From Boesenbergia rotunda (Eukaryota; Streptophyta; Magnoliopsida; Zingiberales; Zingiberaceae), in contig JAGFNQ010007679.1 of assembly GCA_024364735.1 (NCBI GenBank), forward strand, positions 1-64,000: 64,000 nucleotides of DNA, given 5' to 3'. The notes under the pieces are model-generated. The model was not told the DNA's origin, searched no databases, and saw nothing but the letters and a program-made list of their open reading frames with translations. This document shows positions 45,565 through 55,610 of this stretch, piece by piece. The first letter of the stretch is position 1, and each line of letters opens with the position of its first letter. The translations under genes and the position numbers were made by a program.

Positions 45565-47178
45565 ATAGAGACTAGCATGTAGGTCAACATGATGACTTGA
45601 TCTCACAAGTCATGGATATGAGATATCAAGTTGACACATGGGTATACATTAGGGAATGTATACTGAATGGCCCTCCATGAGAAAGTATCATGGATCGTTA
45701 TATGAGTGTCATATACTTTCTCATGTGACTATTAGTATGACTATTAGTCCTTAGACCTGAAGTCACCATAGTTCCCTACATAAGGAGTTATGTACTTTGG
45801 TTTCGTCAAACGTCACCCGTAACTGGGTGGACTATAAAGGCGATTACTGGGTATGTAACAAATTATGCGGAGGGATGTGAGTGATGTAGATGGGATCTAT
45901 CCCTCCTATATGACGGGAGAGATATCATAGTCTTGATAGAGTGAGATCGCTATGTGCATGGCCATGCCCAAATAAGGCAATATGAGATATTGAGCTTATT
46001 TGATTATAGTGAGTCTACTTGGAGTTCAAGACACATAGATTGATTGGAGGATGACACGGTCTATGCTTCATAGAAGATCAATCTAGATATCGAGGATAGA
46101 AGGACGTTGTCACATATTGTGATGGTCACAATTATTAGTCACAATGGTGATGTTGGATCTCGACATTCTTGTAACTTGGGTAGCAATGATGTGTTGGTAG
46201 ATACCTCTCATTGCTTATGTCCTTAAATAGGTTTAAGGGCATTGCCAACGTCACAAGAACCTATAGGGTCACACACATAGAGCAATAGATGGAGAATTAG
46301 TCCATATGATGGACCGAGAGTAATGAAGTCAGAGTTTGACTTTGGCTAAATATGGAAAGTCCATAAAAGGCAAGTTTGACTTGACTCAAATTAGACAACT
46401 TGAGTTGGACTCGAGTTTGATCCAAGTGTTGGATGAATCTAATCATGGGAGAATAATGAAGTCAAAGTTTGACTTTGGATAAATATGGAAAGTCCATAAA
46501 AGGCAAGTTTGACTTGACTCAAATTAGACAACTTGAGTTGGACTCGAGTTTGATCCAAGTGTTGGATGAATCTAATCGTGGGAGAATAATGAAGTCAAAG
46601 TTTGACTTTGGCTAAATATGGAAAGTCCATAAGAGGCAAGTTTGACTTGACTCAAGCCACATCACCTTGACTTGACCAAGTGATGACTTGACATCATCAT
46701 CAAGGCTAAGTAACCTCCCCATTTGAATTTTGAATTCAAATAAGGGGGTTATGGAAGGTGGTGGCCGGCCACTTATACACACAAAATGTGTTTTTCTTGT
46801 GTGTGATTGATTCTTCTCCTAATGGGTTTTTGGTTTTGGCTCTCCCTCTCCTCTCATCTTGCCGAGACCCAATCAAGTGCTAGCACACTTTTGGGCTCTC
46901 CTCTCCACTCTCTTGCTTGTGTGGATACTTCTAGAGGGTTGCTACTTTGCATCCTTGAGATCCGACATCAACCGAGGAGCGAGCGGGAATTGCGGGGCAC
47001 GTATCGAAGGTAGTTTTTCTCTTCTCTAATAGATCTAGGTCGTAGATCAGTTTTGAAGCATGTAAACGAGCACTCGTAAATTTTTGAAATGGTTTTCTTC
47101 GCTCAGATCCTTTCTATTGGGGCTTTCGGGGTTTCCGCGACGCGAAAAAGCGGTTTTCGCGGCCCGAAAAACCCTACA
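45565..47178 (+). repeat. 5' LTR of copia family 2, missing its first 274 bp
   Basis: It aligns with 53960-55610 nearly base for base. It lacks a 36-bp AATGGCC-rich segment present in the 3' LTR (about 55167-55202) and ends CCCTACA directly before the primer site. A 133-bp unit is repeated inside. Position 45556-45567 holds filler identical to a word inside the LTR. Confidence 0.9.
46322..46690 (+). repeat. 133-bp tandem repeat inside the LTR (about 2.8 units)
   Basis: The word AATGAAGTCA starts at 46322, 46455 and 46588, giving a 133-bp period. Each unit carries GTTTGACTTTGGCTAAATAT and GTTTGACTTGACTC. The same array lies in the 3' LTR from about 54717. The older LTR remnant at 6150-6300 has only one comparable unit, so the repeat expanded within this family. 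Confidence 0.85.
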
Positions 47179-47179
47179 G

Positions 47180-47191
47180 TGGTATCAGAGC
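47180..47191 (+). other. primer binding site, copia family 2
   Basis: TGGTATCAGAGC lies one base after the LTR end and is complementary to initiator Met tRNA. Confidence 0.95.
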
Positions 47192-48800
47192 CACGAGCGA
47201 AGCTTGTGCTCGTTTTGGTTTTTATTTTTTTGTATTAGATACAAAATTTAGATAATTTTATGCTTCTGTAATTTTTCTAAATTTTAAGTTTTTTTTAGTA
47301 TTTTTCCTCGTAGAGGCAAAGCGACGAGTGCGAAGCACTTGTAGACTTTGCCACCGAGAAAAACTTCTCCGAAACGGCAAGTTTCGCCCAAATGGATTTT
47401 GGGACAGCGGGTAAAGGCACTCTATAATTGCATGAAGACACTCGTGAAGGTTATTTCACGAGTAGGGGCGCTGCCCCTAACCCCGCAAGGGGCCTTGTCT
47501 CGCGATTACGCCCGAAACCCGCTTACCGGGACCGCCGCGGAGTTGTGACTCGAAAAATTCTAAAAATCAGTAGAAAAATTATATAAAATCTGTAAAATTA
47601 TATAATTTTGAATTATGTACAGTAGTGTAATGGTCATGGCCCAAAACCCAATTTTTAATAAGATTAAAATTGTGTTGTAATTCATAATACGGCCTGCGCG
47701 CCGTTTTTGTACATGTGCGTGTTGTATTGTGTTTGCGACCTGCGTGTCGGCTTTTAATATTTTATTTCTGTTGTATTTCATATTTAGACTCGAATGTAAC
47801 TCGAGTATAAAAATTTATAATGTACAAAAGTGAAGACGACGGAAATTCCGGAGAACTTGGACTCGGGAGAACTAGCCGACAACACCAAGACGGTCAAGAG
47901 GAAGCTCTTGGAGAAGCCGCTAGACCTAGGTTGACCATCGGATCCTCTCATTGGCTTGAGAGGGTCTTAGTAGGGCCATGACCAAGTCACTTAAGTTTAT
48001 TTTATTATTGCTATGCTTGTGATGTATATGATGCATGATAATGTAGAATAGTAAAAATAAACTTAAGTTTATGAGATGCACAAGTAATGTGGGAACCACA
48101 TTTTGATGTGCACTTAATACACATTTAGGATTAAATTAGATTTCATAAATGCCTAGATGTGATGCATATCCTCGATTAGATTAGATCTAAAATCGAATCG
48201 ACTCGTAAACGCCTACCGGGTCCTGATACCCATCACTTCCTCGATCATATGCGCTTGTCGATTCTGCCAAAGCAGAGCAACGCATTTAATCTTGGTAGGA
48301 TGCGGAGGGACAACCTTGGTCCCGCCTATCACGGCTCGGGTTAGATCGAGCTCAATCAGATTGAGTAACTAGTTAACTCAATTGGATCGAGTAAAGCTAT
48401 AGGCGTATTCCAATAGTTGGAAAGGTAGGACAAGATCGCATTTATCAATAGTCTTGGGCGATTTAGCCAAAGCTAACTCAAGATTATTCATAAATGTTAA
48501 TTCTTGATTCAATAAACAAGAGTTGCATAGAGATGTAATTGATAAATTAGTTATCTACCGATCATACTAAGTCTTGGGCGATTTAGCCAAAGCTAACTCA
48601 AGGCATAGTATGATGTGGATCTTGTCCCACATAAATTATAGTAAATTGGTACGGATCTAGTAGTGTGGTTTGACCACTCCAATAACTTGATTCCACCAAA
48701 ATTCCTATAATTTAGTGGGAGCATCATTTAATTAAAGGCCTAATTAGATGATTACTAGAATATGATATTTATTCTCTGCATTTATCTGTTGTAGATTGTC
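47192..48800 (+). other. untranslated leader of copia family 2
   Basis: This 1.6 kb region before the gag ATG has no supported coding sequence. Its first third holds a run of strong hairpins (47315-47492). Later it has AT-rich sequence and two copies of AGTCTTGGGCGATTTAGCC (48460 and 48570), each followed by AAAGCTAACTCAAG. Confidence 0.75.
47315..47492 (+). repeat. run of six hairpins in the RNA leader
   Basis: Stems are GGCAAAG/CTTTGCC (47315-47352, with an inner GTGC/GCAC stem), GAGAA/TTCTC (47356-47369), CGAAAC/GTTTCG (47370-47386), ACTCGTGAA/TTCACGAGT (47440-47463), GGGGC/GCCCC (47465-47477) and CCCC/GGGG around a GCAA loop (47481-47492). GCAA is a stable GNRA tetraloop. Several perfect stems within 180 nt after the primer site suggest a folded packaging or dimerisation region; function is inferred. 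Confidence 0.75.
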
Positions 48801-49127
48801 ATGTCTTCAAACGCGAATACTCTCTTTCTGCGATCTGTCCTTGAGAAGGACAAGCTCACTGGAGCTAATTTCCTGGACTGGTACAGGAACTTGAGGATAG
48901 TCCTCAAACAGGAACGTAAGCTGTACGTTCTAGAGCAAGCAGTTCCTGAAGCACCACCACCCTCAGCCATCCGTAGCGTTAGAGATGCTCATCAGAAGCA
49001 TCAAGACGATGCGTTAGACGTGTCGTGCCTAATGCTATGTTGCATGTCCTCTGAGCTTCAGAAGCAACACGAGAACATGAATGCTTACGATATGATTGAC
49101 CACCTCAAGCAATTATATCAAGGGTAG
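48801..49127 (+). pseudogene. copia gag, internally deleted
   Basis: The ATG at 48801 starts MSSNANTLFLRSVLEKDKLTG, with the gag_2-type motif NFLDWYRNLRIVLK. After 108 residues (DHLKQLYQG) the frame hits TAG and then reads directly into GHWKRNCK, the second half of the zinc knuckle. Compared with the related gag at 61850, roughly 130 codons are missing, including most of the RNA-binding knuckle. Gag would not be functional. The same deletion is present in both duplicated segments. Confidence 0.88.
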
Positions 49128-50380
49128 GCAGGGCATTGGAAGCGGAACTGCAAGGTATACCTGGAGGATCTTAAGAAGAAGAGAAGCGAGCCTTCTACTT
49201 CAGGTATATATGTTATAGAAGTCAACCTTTCTATTTCTACATCATGGGTATTAGATACTGGATGTGCTTCTCACATTTGTACCAATGTGCAGGGGCTGAG
49301 AAATAGCAGGGCATTGGCAAAGGGCGAGGTGGACCTACGAGTAGGCAATGGAGCACGAGTTGCTGCTGTTGCTGTAGGAACTTATTTTCTATCTCTGCCC
49401 TCTGGGCTTGTACTGGAACTAGATGATTGTTGTTATGTACCTGCACTTACTAAGAACATAATTTCTATTTCTTGTCTAGACAAGAAAGGCTTCTCATTTA
49501 TAATTAAGAACAAATGTTGTTCAGTCTATTTAAATGAAATGTTCTATTGTAGTGCAGATCTTATCAACGGACTCTACATTCTAGACTTAGAACGCCCTAT
49601 CTATAATGTAAGTACCAAGAGGTTGTGATCAAATGAGTTGAACCCAACCTATCTCTGGCACTGTCGCTTAGGCCACATAAATGAGAGTCGCTTGTCCCAG
49701 CTCCATAAGGATGGATTGCTGGATTTATTTGATTTTGAATCATATGAGACATGCGAGTCATGCCTTCTAGGCAAGATGACTAAGACTCCCTTTAGTGGAC
49801 ATAGCGAGAGGGCAACAGATTTGTTAGGACTCATACATTCTGATGTATGTGGCCCTTTCAATGTTGCTGCTCGAGGTGGTTATAGATACTTCATCAAATT
49901 TACTGATGATTTCAGTAGATATGGTTATGTGTACTTGATGACACATAAGTCCGAGTCCTTTGAAAAGTTCAAAGAATTCAGAAATGAAGTACAAAACCAA
50001 CTCGGCAAGAGTATTAAAATACTTCGATCAGATCGAGGTGGAGAATACTTGAGCCATGAGTTTCGTGACTATTTAGCTGAGTGTGGGATTCTATCTCAAC
50101 TCACTCCTCCTGGGACACCACAGTGGAATGGTGTATCCGAAAGGAGGAATCGTACCTTATTAGATATGGTACGATCTATGATGAGTCACGCAGATCTTCC
50201 TATATCCTTTTGGGGATATGCTCTAGACACGGCAGCGTTCACACTTAACCGTGTTCCATCAAAGGCGGTCATGAAGACACCATATACGATATGGACTGGG
50301 AGGAGTCCCAAGATGTCTTTCATGAGAGTTTGGGATTGTGAGGCTTACGTTAGACGTCAAGTCTCAGACAAAACTGGACC
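49128..50380 (+). pseudogene. partial pol, first copy of the duplicated segment
   Basis: Protease (WVLDTGCASHI) is followed by a TGA at 49626 and then, in frame, by the HCRLGHI zinc motif and an integrase core (SDRGGEYLS, VSERRNRT). The reading ends at the N at 50381. It matches 50465-51717 almost exactly, with a few single-base differences (for example TGA against AGA at the stop, VWDCEAY against VWGCEAY). It is likely a misassembled copy rather than a real second gene. Confidence 0.85.
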
Positions 50381-50381
50381 N
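50381..50381. other. undetermined base N at a duplication junction
   Basis: The only N noticed in the window. The sequence after it returns to a point 1,337 bp upstream (TGTCCTCTGAGC at 49045). This is the pattern of two contigs or reads joined with an unresolved overlap. Confidence 0.95.
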
Positions 50382-50464
50382 TGTCCTCTGAGCTTCAGAA
50401 GCAACACGAGAACATGAATGCTTACGATATGATTGACCACCTCAAGCAATTATATCAAGGGTAG

Positions 50465-53400
50465 GCAGGGCATTGGAAGCGGAACTGCAAGGTATACCTG
50501 GAGGATCTTAAGAAGAAGAGAAGCGAGCCTTCTACTTCAGGTATATATGTTATAGAAGTCAACCTTTCTATTTCTACATCATGGGTATTAGATACTGGAT
50601 GTGCTTCTCACATTTGTACCAATGTGCAGGGGCTGAGAAATAGCAGGGCATTGGCAAAGGGCGAGGTGGACCTACGAGTAGGCAATGGAGCACGAGTTGC
50701 TGCTGTTGCTGTAGGAACTTATTTTCTATCTCTGCCCTCTGGGCTTGTACTGGAACTAGATGATTGTTGTTATGTACCTGCACTTACTAAGAACATAATT
50801 TCTATTTCTTGTCTAGACAAGAAAGGCTTCTCATTTATAATTAAGAACAAATGTTGTTCAGTCTATTTAAATGAAATGTTCTATTGTAGTGCAGATCTTA
50901 TCAACGGACTCTACATTCTAGACTTAGAACGCCCTATCTATAATGTAAGTACCAAGAGGTTGAGATCAAATGAGTTGAACCCAACCTATCTCTGGCACTG
51001 TCGCTTAGGCCACATAAATGAGAGTCGCTTGTCCCAGCTCCATAAGGATGGATTGCTGGATTCATTTGATTTTGAATCATATGAGACATGCGAGTCATGC
51101 CTTCTAGGCAAGATGACTAAGACTCCCTTTAGTGGACATAGCGAGAGGGCAACAGATTTGTTAGGACTCATACATTCTGATGTATGTGGCCCTTTCAATG
51201 TTGCTGCTCGAGGTGGTTATAGATACTTCATCAAATTTACTGATGATTTCAGTAGATATGATTATGTGTACTTGATGACACATAAGTCCGAGTCCTTTGA
51301 AAAGTTGAAAGAATTCAGAAATGAAGTACAAAACCAACTCGGCAAGAGTATTAAAATACTTCGATCAGATCGAGGTGGAGAATACTTGAGCCATGAGTTT
51401 CGTGACTATTTAGCTGAGTGTGGGATTCTATCTCAACTCACTCCTCCTGGGACACCACAGTGGAATGGTGTATCCGAAAGGAGGAATCGTACCTTATTAG
51501 ATATGGTACGATCTATGATGAGTCACGCAGATCTTCCTATATCCTTTTGGGGATATGCTCTAGACACGGCAGCGTTCACACTTAACCGTGTTCCATCAAA
51601 GGCGGTCATGAAGACACCATATACGATATGGACTGGGAGGAGTCCCAAGATGTCTTTCATGAGAGTTTGGGGTTGTGAGGCTTACGTTAGACGTCAAGTC
51701 TCAGACAAACTGGGACCCAAGTCCGATAAGTGCTATTTCGTGGGATATCCCAAGGAAACTAAGGGATATTACTTCTACATTCCCAGTCAGCACAAAGTGT
51801 TTGTTGCTAAGACTGGGGTCTTTCTAGAAAGGGACTTTGTTTCTAGAAAGACTAGTGGGAGTTCGTTTGATCTTGAAGAAGTTCAAGACAACGACCATAG
51901 CACTGAGCCCTTGATGGATACTGAACAGGAACCACAAGAAGTTGTGGATGAGATTGTTACACAAGAAGTTGTGGAACAACAACCTGTTCAGGTAGACCTA
52001 CCTCTTCGCAGGTCTGATAGGGTACGTCGTCAGCCTGAGAGATATTCATTTCTCTTGCCTGACCATGATGACGTTATGATCATTAAGAATGAGCCTACCA
52101 CCTATCAGGAAGCTGTGATGAGCCCAGATTCTGAGAAATGGCTAGAGGCCATGAGATCCGAGATGGATTCCATGTACACCAACCAAGTATGGACTTTGGT
52201 TGATCCACCTGAAGGGGTCAAACCCATTGGGTGTAAGTGGGTCTTTAAGAGAAAGACTGACATGGATGGACTTGTACATACCTATAAGGGTAGACTAGTA
52301 GCTAAAGGTTTCAAGCAAATTCATGGTATTGACTATGATGAAACTTTTTCTCCAGTCGCGATGTTCAAGTCCATTAGGATCTTGCTTGCTATTGCAGCAT
52401 ACCACGATTATGAGATCTGGCAGATGGATGTCAAGACAGCGTTTCTGAATGGAAACCTCCTCGAGGATGTGTACATGACACAGCCTGAGGGTTTTGTAGA
52501 TCCACAGCATACTGGCAGAGTATGCAAGCTACATAGGGTCATTTATGGTCTAAAGCAAGCTTCTCGGAGCTGGAATCTTCGATTCGATGATGCGATCAAA
52601 CAGTTTGGTTTCATCAAGAATGAAGATGAACCTTGTGTCTACAAGATGGTTAGTGGGAGCACAGTAGTCTTCCTAGTCTTGTATGTGGATGACATACTAC
52701 TCATTGGGAACAACATCCCTTCGCTACAGTCTGTGAAGACTTGGTTGGGGACTTGTTTCGCAATGAAGGACTTAGGTGAAGCAGCCTGCATTCTAGGCAT
52801 AAAGATCTATAGAGATAGATCTAAGAGATTGCTTGGCCTAAGTCAGAGTACATACATTGATACCGTTTTGCAACGGTTTGCCATGCAGAATTCCAAGAAG
52901 GGAAATCTGCCAATGTCACATGGCGTGAGTCTTTCGAAGACTCAAGGTCCCTCTTCTAGAGAGGAGAGAGACCGCATGAGCATGATCCCTTATGCCTCAG
53001 CCATAGGATCTATCATGTACGCCATGTTATGTACTCGTCCTGATGTCTCGTATGCTTTGAGCATGACGAGCAGGTACCAGTCAGATCCAGGTGAACGTCA
53101 CTGGATAGCGGTCAAGAATATCCTTAAGTACTTGAGAAGGACTAAGGAATATTTTTTGATATTTGGAGGCGATGAGCATCTAGTTGTAAAGGGTTACACT
53201 GATGCCAGCTTCCAAACCGACCAGGATGATTACAGATCGCAGTCAGGGTTCGTGTTTTGCTTGAATGGCGGAGCTGTGAGCTGGAAGAGTTCGAAGCAGG
53301 ACACAGTTGCAGATTCTACAACAGAAGCTGAGTATATTGCTGCATCAGAGGCAGCAAAGGAGGCAGTTTGGATCCGCAAGTTCATCACTGAGCTTGGGGT

Positions 53401-53671
53401 GGTTCCTAGCATATCTGATCCCGTAGAGCTCTATTGTGACAACAATGGAGCTATTGCGCAGGCTAAGGAACCTCGCTCACACCAGCGGACCAAACACATA
53501 CTACGGCGATTCTATCTCATTCGAGAGATCATCGATCGAGGAGATGTGAAGATTTGCAGAGTACCCACAGAGGCTAACGTCGCAGATCCCTTGACCAAGG
53601 CTTTGGCACAGATGAAGCATGATGGTCACACTAGGTCATTGGGTATTAGATACTACAGCGATTGGCACTAG
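50465..53671 (+). CDS. copia pol polyprotein (protease, integrase, RT, RNase H)
   Basis: The frame is open for 1,068 codons from just after the TAG at 50462. A native product would start in gag, so no ATG is expected at its beginning; the first internal ATG is 50624. The protease has DTG at 50591. The integrase zinc motif HCRLGH starts at 50996, and its catalytic D and E codons at 51368 and 51476 are 35 residues apart, as in DD35E. Reverse transcriptase has YVDD at 52682. RNase H has TDASFQTD, TEAEYIAAS and CDNNGA, and ends at the stop 53669-53671. All key motifs are intact. Its gag is deleted, so it could act only with gag from elsewhere. Confidence 0.92.
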   Translation, partial: AGHWKRNCKVYLEDLKKKRSEPSTSGIYVIEVNLSISTSWVLDTGCASHICTNVQGLRNSRALAKGEVDLRVGNGARVAAVAVGTYFLSLPSGLVLELDDCCYVPALTKNIISISCLDKKGFSFIIKNKCCSVYLNEMFYCSADLINGLYILDLERPIYNVSTKRLRSNELNPTYLWHCRLGHINESRLSQLHKDGLLDSFDFESYETCESCLLGKMTKTPFSGHSERATDLLGLIHSDVCGPFNVAARGGYRYFIKFTDDFSRYDYVYLMTHKSESFEKLKEFRNEVQNQLGKSIKILRSDRGGEYLSHEFRDYLAECGILSQLTPPGTPQWNGVSERRNRTLLDMVRSMMSHADLPISFWGYALDTAAFTLNRVPSKAVMKTPYTIWTGRSPKMSFMRVWGCEAYVRRQVSDKLGPKSDKCYFVGYPKETKGYYFYIPSQHKVFVAKTGVFLERDFVSRKTSGSSFDLEEVQDNDHSTEPLMDTEQEPQEVVDEIVTQEVVEQQPVQVDLPLRRSDRVRRQPERYSFLLPDHDDVMIIKNEPTTYQEAVMSPDSEKWLEAMRSEMDSMYTNQVWTLVDPPEGVKPIGCKWVFKRKTDMDGLVHTYKGRLVAKGFKQIHGIDYDETFSPVAMFKSIRILLAIAAYHDYEIWQMDVKTAFLNGNLLEDVYMTQPEGFVDPQHTGRVCKLHRVIYGLKQASRSWNLRFDDAIKQFGFIKNEDEPCVYKMVSGSTVVFLVLYVDDILLIGNNIPSLQSVKTWLGTCFAMKDLGEAACILGIKIYRDRSKRLLGLSQSTYIDTVLQRFAMQNSKKGNLPMSHGVSLSKTQGPSSREERDRMSMIPYASAIGSIMYAMLCTRPDVSYALSMTSRYQSDPGERHWIAVKNILKYLRRTKEYFLIFGGDEHLVVKGYTDASFQTDQDDYRSQSGFVFCLNGGAVSWKSSKQDTVADSTTEAEYIAASEAAKEAVWIRKFITELGVVPSISDPVELYCDNNGAIAQAKEPRSHQRTKHILRRFYLIREIIDRGDVKICRVPTEANVADPLTKALAQMKHDGHTRSLGIRYYSDWH

Positions 53672-53675
53672 TGCT

Positions 53676-53685
53676 AGTGGGAGAT
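53676..53685 (+). other. polypurine tract, copia family 2
   Basis: AGTGGGAGAT lies five bases after the pol stop and directly before the LTR start TGTTAGTGAG. Confidence 0.85.
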
Positions 53686-55610
53686 TGTTAGTGAGAGCCC
53701 TAGAGCCAATCATATGATGATTACTTTTTGGACTCATTGTATCATATTCTTGTATATATATTTCTTATATATAAAGGCATTTCTTATGGTTATTGTACTT
53801 ATGTGTATTGGTGCCAAATAACTTAGTATAATAACGTCCTTGAGTAGAAGGTTCTTATCTATATCAATCGATTAGTTGAATCGATAGTGAGATGATATAG
53901 AGAACACTACTTTTAATTATTCCTAGTCAAGTATTAACATTCAAGGACAATGTTAATGCATAGAGACTAGCATGTAGGTCAACATGATGACTTGATCTCA
54001 CAAGTCATGGATATGAGATATCAAGTTGACACATGGGTATACATTAGGGAATGTATACTGAATGACCCTCCATGAGAAAGTATCATGGATCGTTATATGA
54101 GTGTCATATACTTTCTCATGTGACTATTAGTATGACTATTAGTCCTTAGACCTGAAGTCACCATAGTTCCCTACATAAGGAGTTATGTACTTTGGTTTCG
54201 TCAAACGTCACCCGTAACTGGGTGGACTATAAAGGCGATTACTGGGTATGTAACAAATTATGCGGAGGGATGTGAGTGATGTAGATGGGATCTATCCCTC
54301 CTATATGACGGGAGAGATATCATAGTCTTGATAGAGTGAGATCGCTAAGTGCATGGCCATGCCCAAATAAGGCAATATGAGATATTGAGCTTATTTGATT
54401 ATAGTGAGTCTACTTGGAGTTCAAGACACATAGATTGATTGGAGGATGACACGGTCTATGCTTCATAGAAGATCAATCTAGATATCGAGGATAGAAGGAC
54501 GTTGTCACATATTGTGATGGTCACAATTATTAGTCACAATGGTGATGTTGGATCTCGACATTCTTGTAACTTGGGTAGCAATGATGTGTTGCTAGATACC
54601 TCTCATTGCTTATGTCCTTAAATAGGTTTAAGGACATTGCCAACGTCACAAGAACCTATAGGGTCACACACATAGAGCAATAGATAGAGAATAAGTCCAT
54701 ATGATGGACCGAGAGTAATGAAGTCAGAGTTTGACTTTGGCTAAATATGGAAAGTCCATAAAAGGCAAGTTTGACTTGACTCAAATTAGACAACTTGAGT
54801 TGGACTCGAGTTTGATCCAAGTGTTGGATGAATCTAATCATGGGAGAATAATGAAGTCAAAGTTTGACTTTGGCTAAATATGGAAAGTCCATAAAAGGCA
54901 AGTTTGACTTGACTCAAATTAGACAACTTGAGTTGGACTCGAGTTTGATCCAAGTGTTGGATGAATCTAATCATGGGAGAATAATGAAGTCAAAGTTTGA
55001 CTTTGGCTAAATATGGAAAGTCCATAAGAGGCAAGTTTGACTTGACTCAAACCACATCACCTTGACTTGACCAAGTGATGACTTGGCATCATCATCAAGG
55101 CTAAGTAACCTCCCCATTTGAATTTTGAATTCAAATAAGGGGGTTATGGAAGGTGGTGGCCGGTCACTTAATGGCCAATAATGGCCATTAATTGGCCTGC
55201 CACTTATACACACAAAATGTGTTTTTCTTGTGTGTGATTGATTCTTCTCCTAATGGGTTTTTGGTTTTGGCTCTCCCTCTCCTCTCATCTTGCCGAGACC
55301 CAATCAAGTGCTAGCACACTTTTGGGCTCTCCTCTCCACTCTCTTGCTTGTGTGGATACTTCTAGAGGGTTGCTACTTTGCATCCTTGAGATCCGACACC
55401 AACCGAGGAGCGAGCGGGAATTGCGGGGCACGCATCGAAGGTAGTTTTTCTCTTCTCTAATAGATCTAGGTCGTAGATCGGTTTTGAAGCATGTAAACGA
55501 GCACTCGTAAATTTTTTGAAATGGTTTTCTTCGCTCGGATCCTTTCTATTGGGGCTTTCGGGGTTTCCGCGACGCGAAAAAGTGGTTTTCGCGGCCCGAA
55601 AAACCCTACA
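53686..55610 (+). repeat. 3' LTR of copia family 2 (1,925 bp)
   Basis: It starts TGTTAGTGAGAGCC and ends CCCTACA. It contains the 133-bp tandem repeat (from about 54717) and a 36-bp AATGGCC-rich insertion near 55167-55202 that is absent from the 5' LTR. The last 200 bp match the end of the 5' LTR closely. Satellite sequence follows immediately. Confidence 0.92.

Larger units (their letters stand above)
45556..55610 (+). mobile_element. Ty1/copia element, family 2, 5' LTR truncated
   Basis: A plus-strand element with a truncated 5' LTR (45565-47178), primer site, structured leader, deleted gag, duplicated protease/integrase segment, complete pol, polypurine tract and full 3' LTR (53686-55610). 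No target duplication is present: 274 bp of the 5' LTR are missing and a short filler joins it to the satellite. The 3' flank resumes the satellite with CGTGGGCCGCC. An N at 50381 marks an uncertain assembly join inside. Confidence 0.92.

Noticed and set aside
47348..47548. 66-codon open frame in the copia leader
   Set aside because: It overlaps the hairpin run, lies before the true gag start, and has no counterpart elsewhere in the window.
49045..51717. True biological tandem duplication within the copia pol
   Set aside because: The N at the junction and the near identity of the copies make an assembly join more likely. It is kept as a finding to test rather than as a gene duplication.
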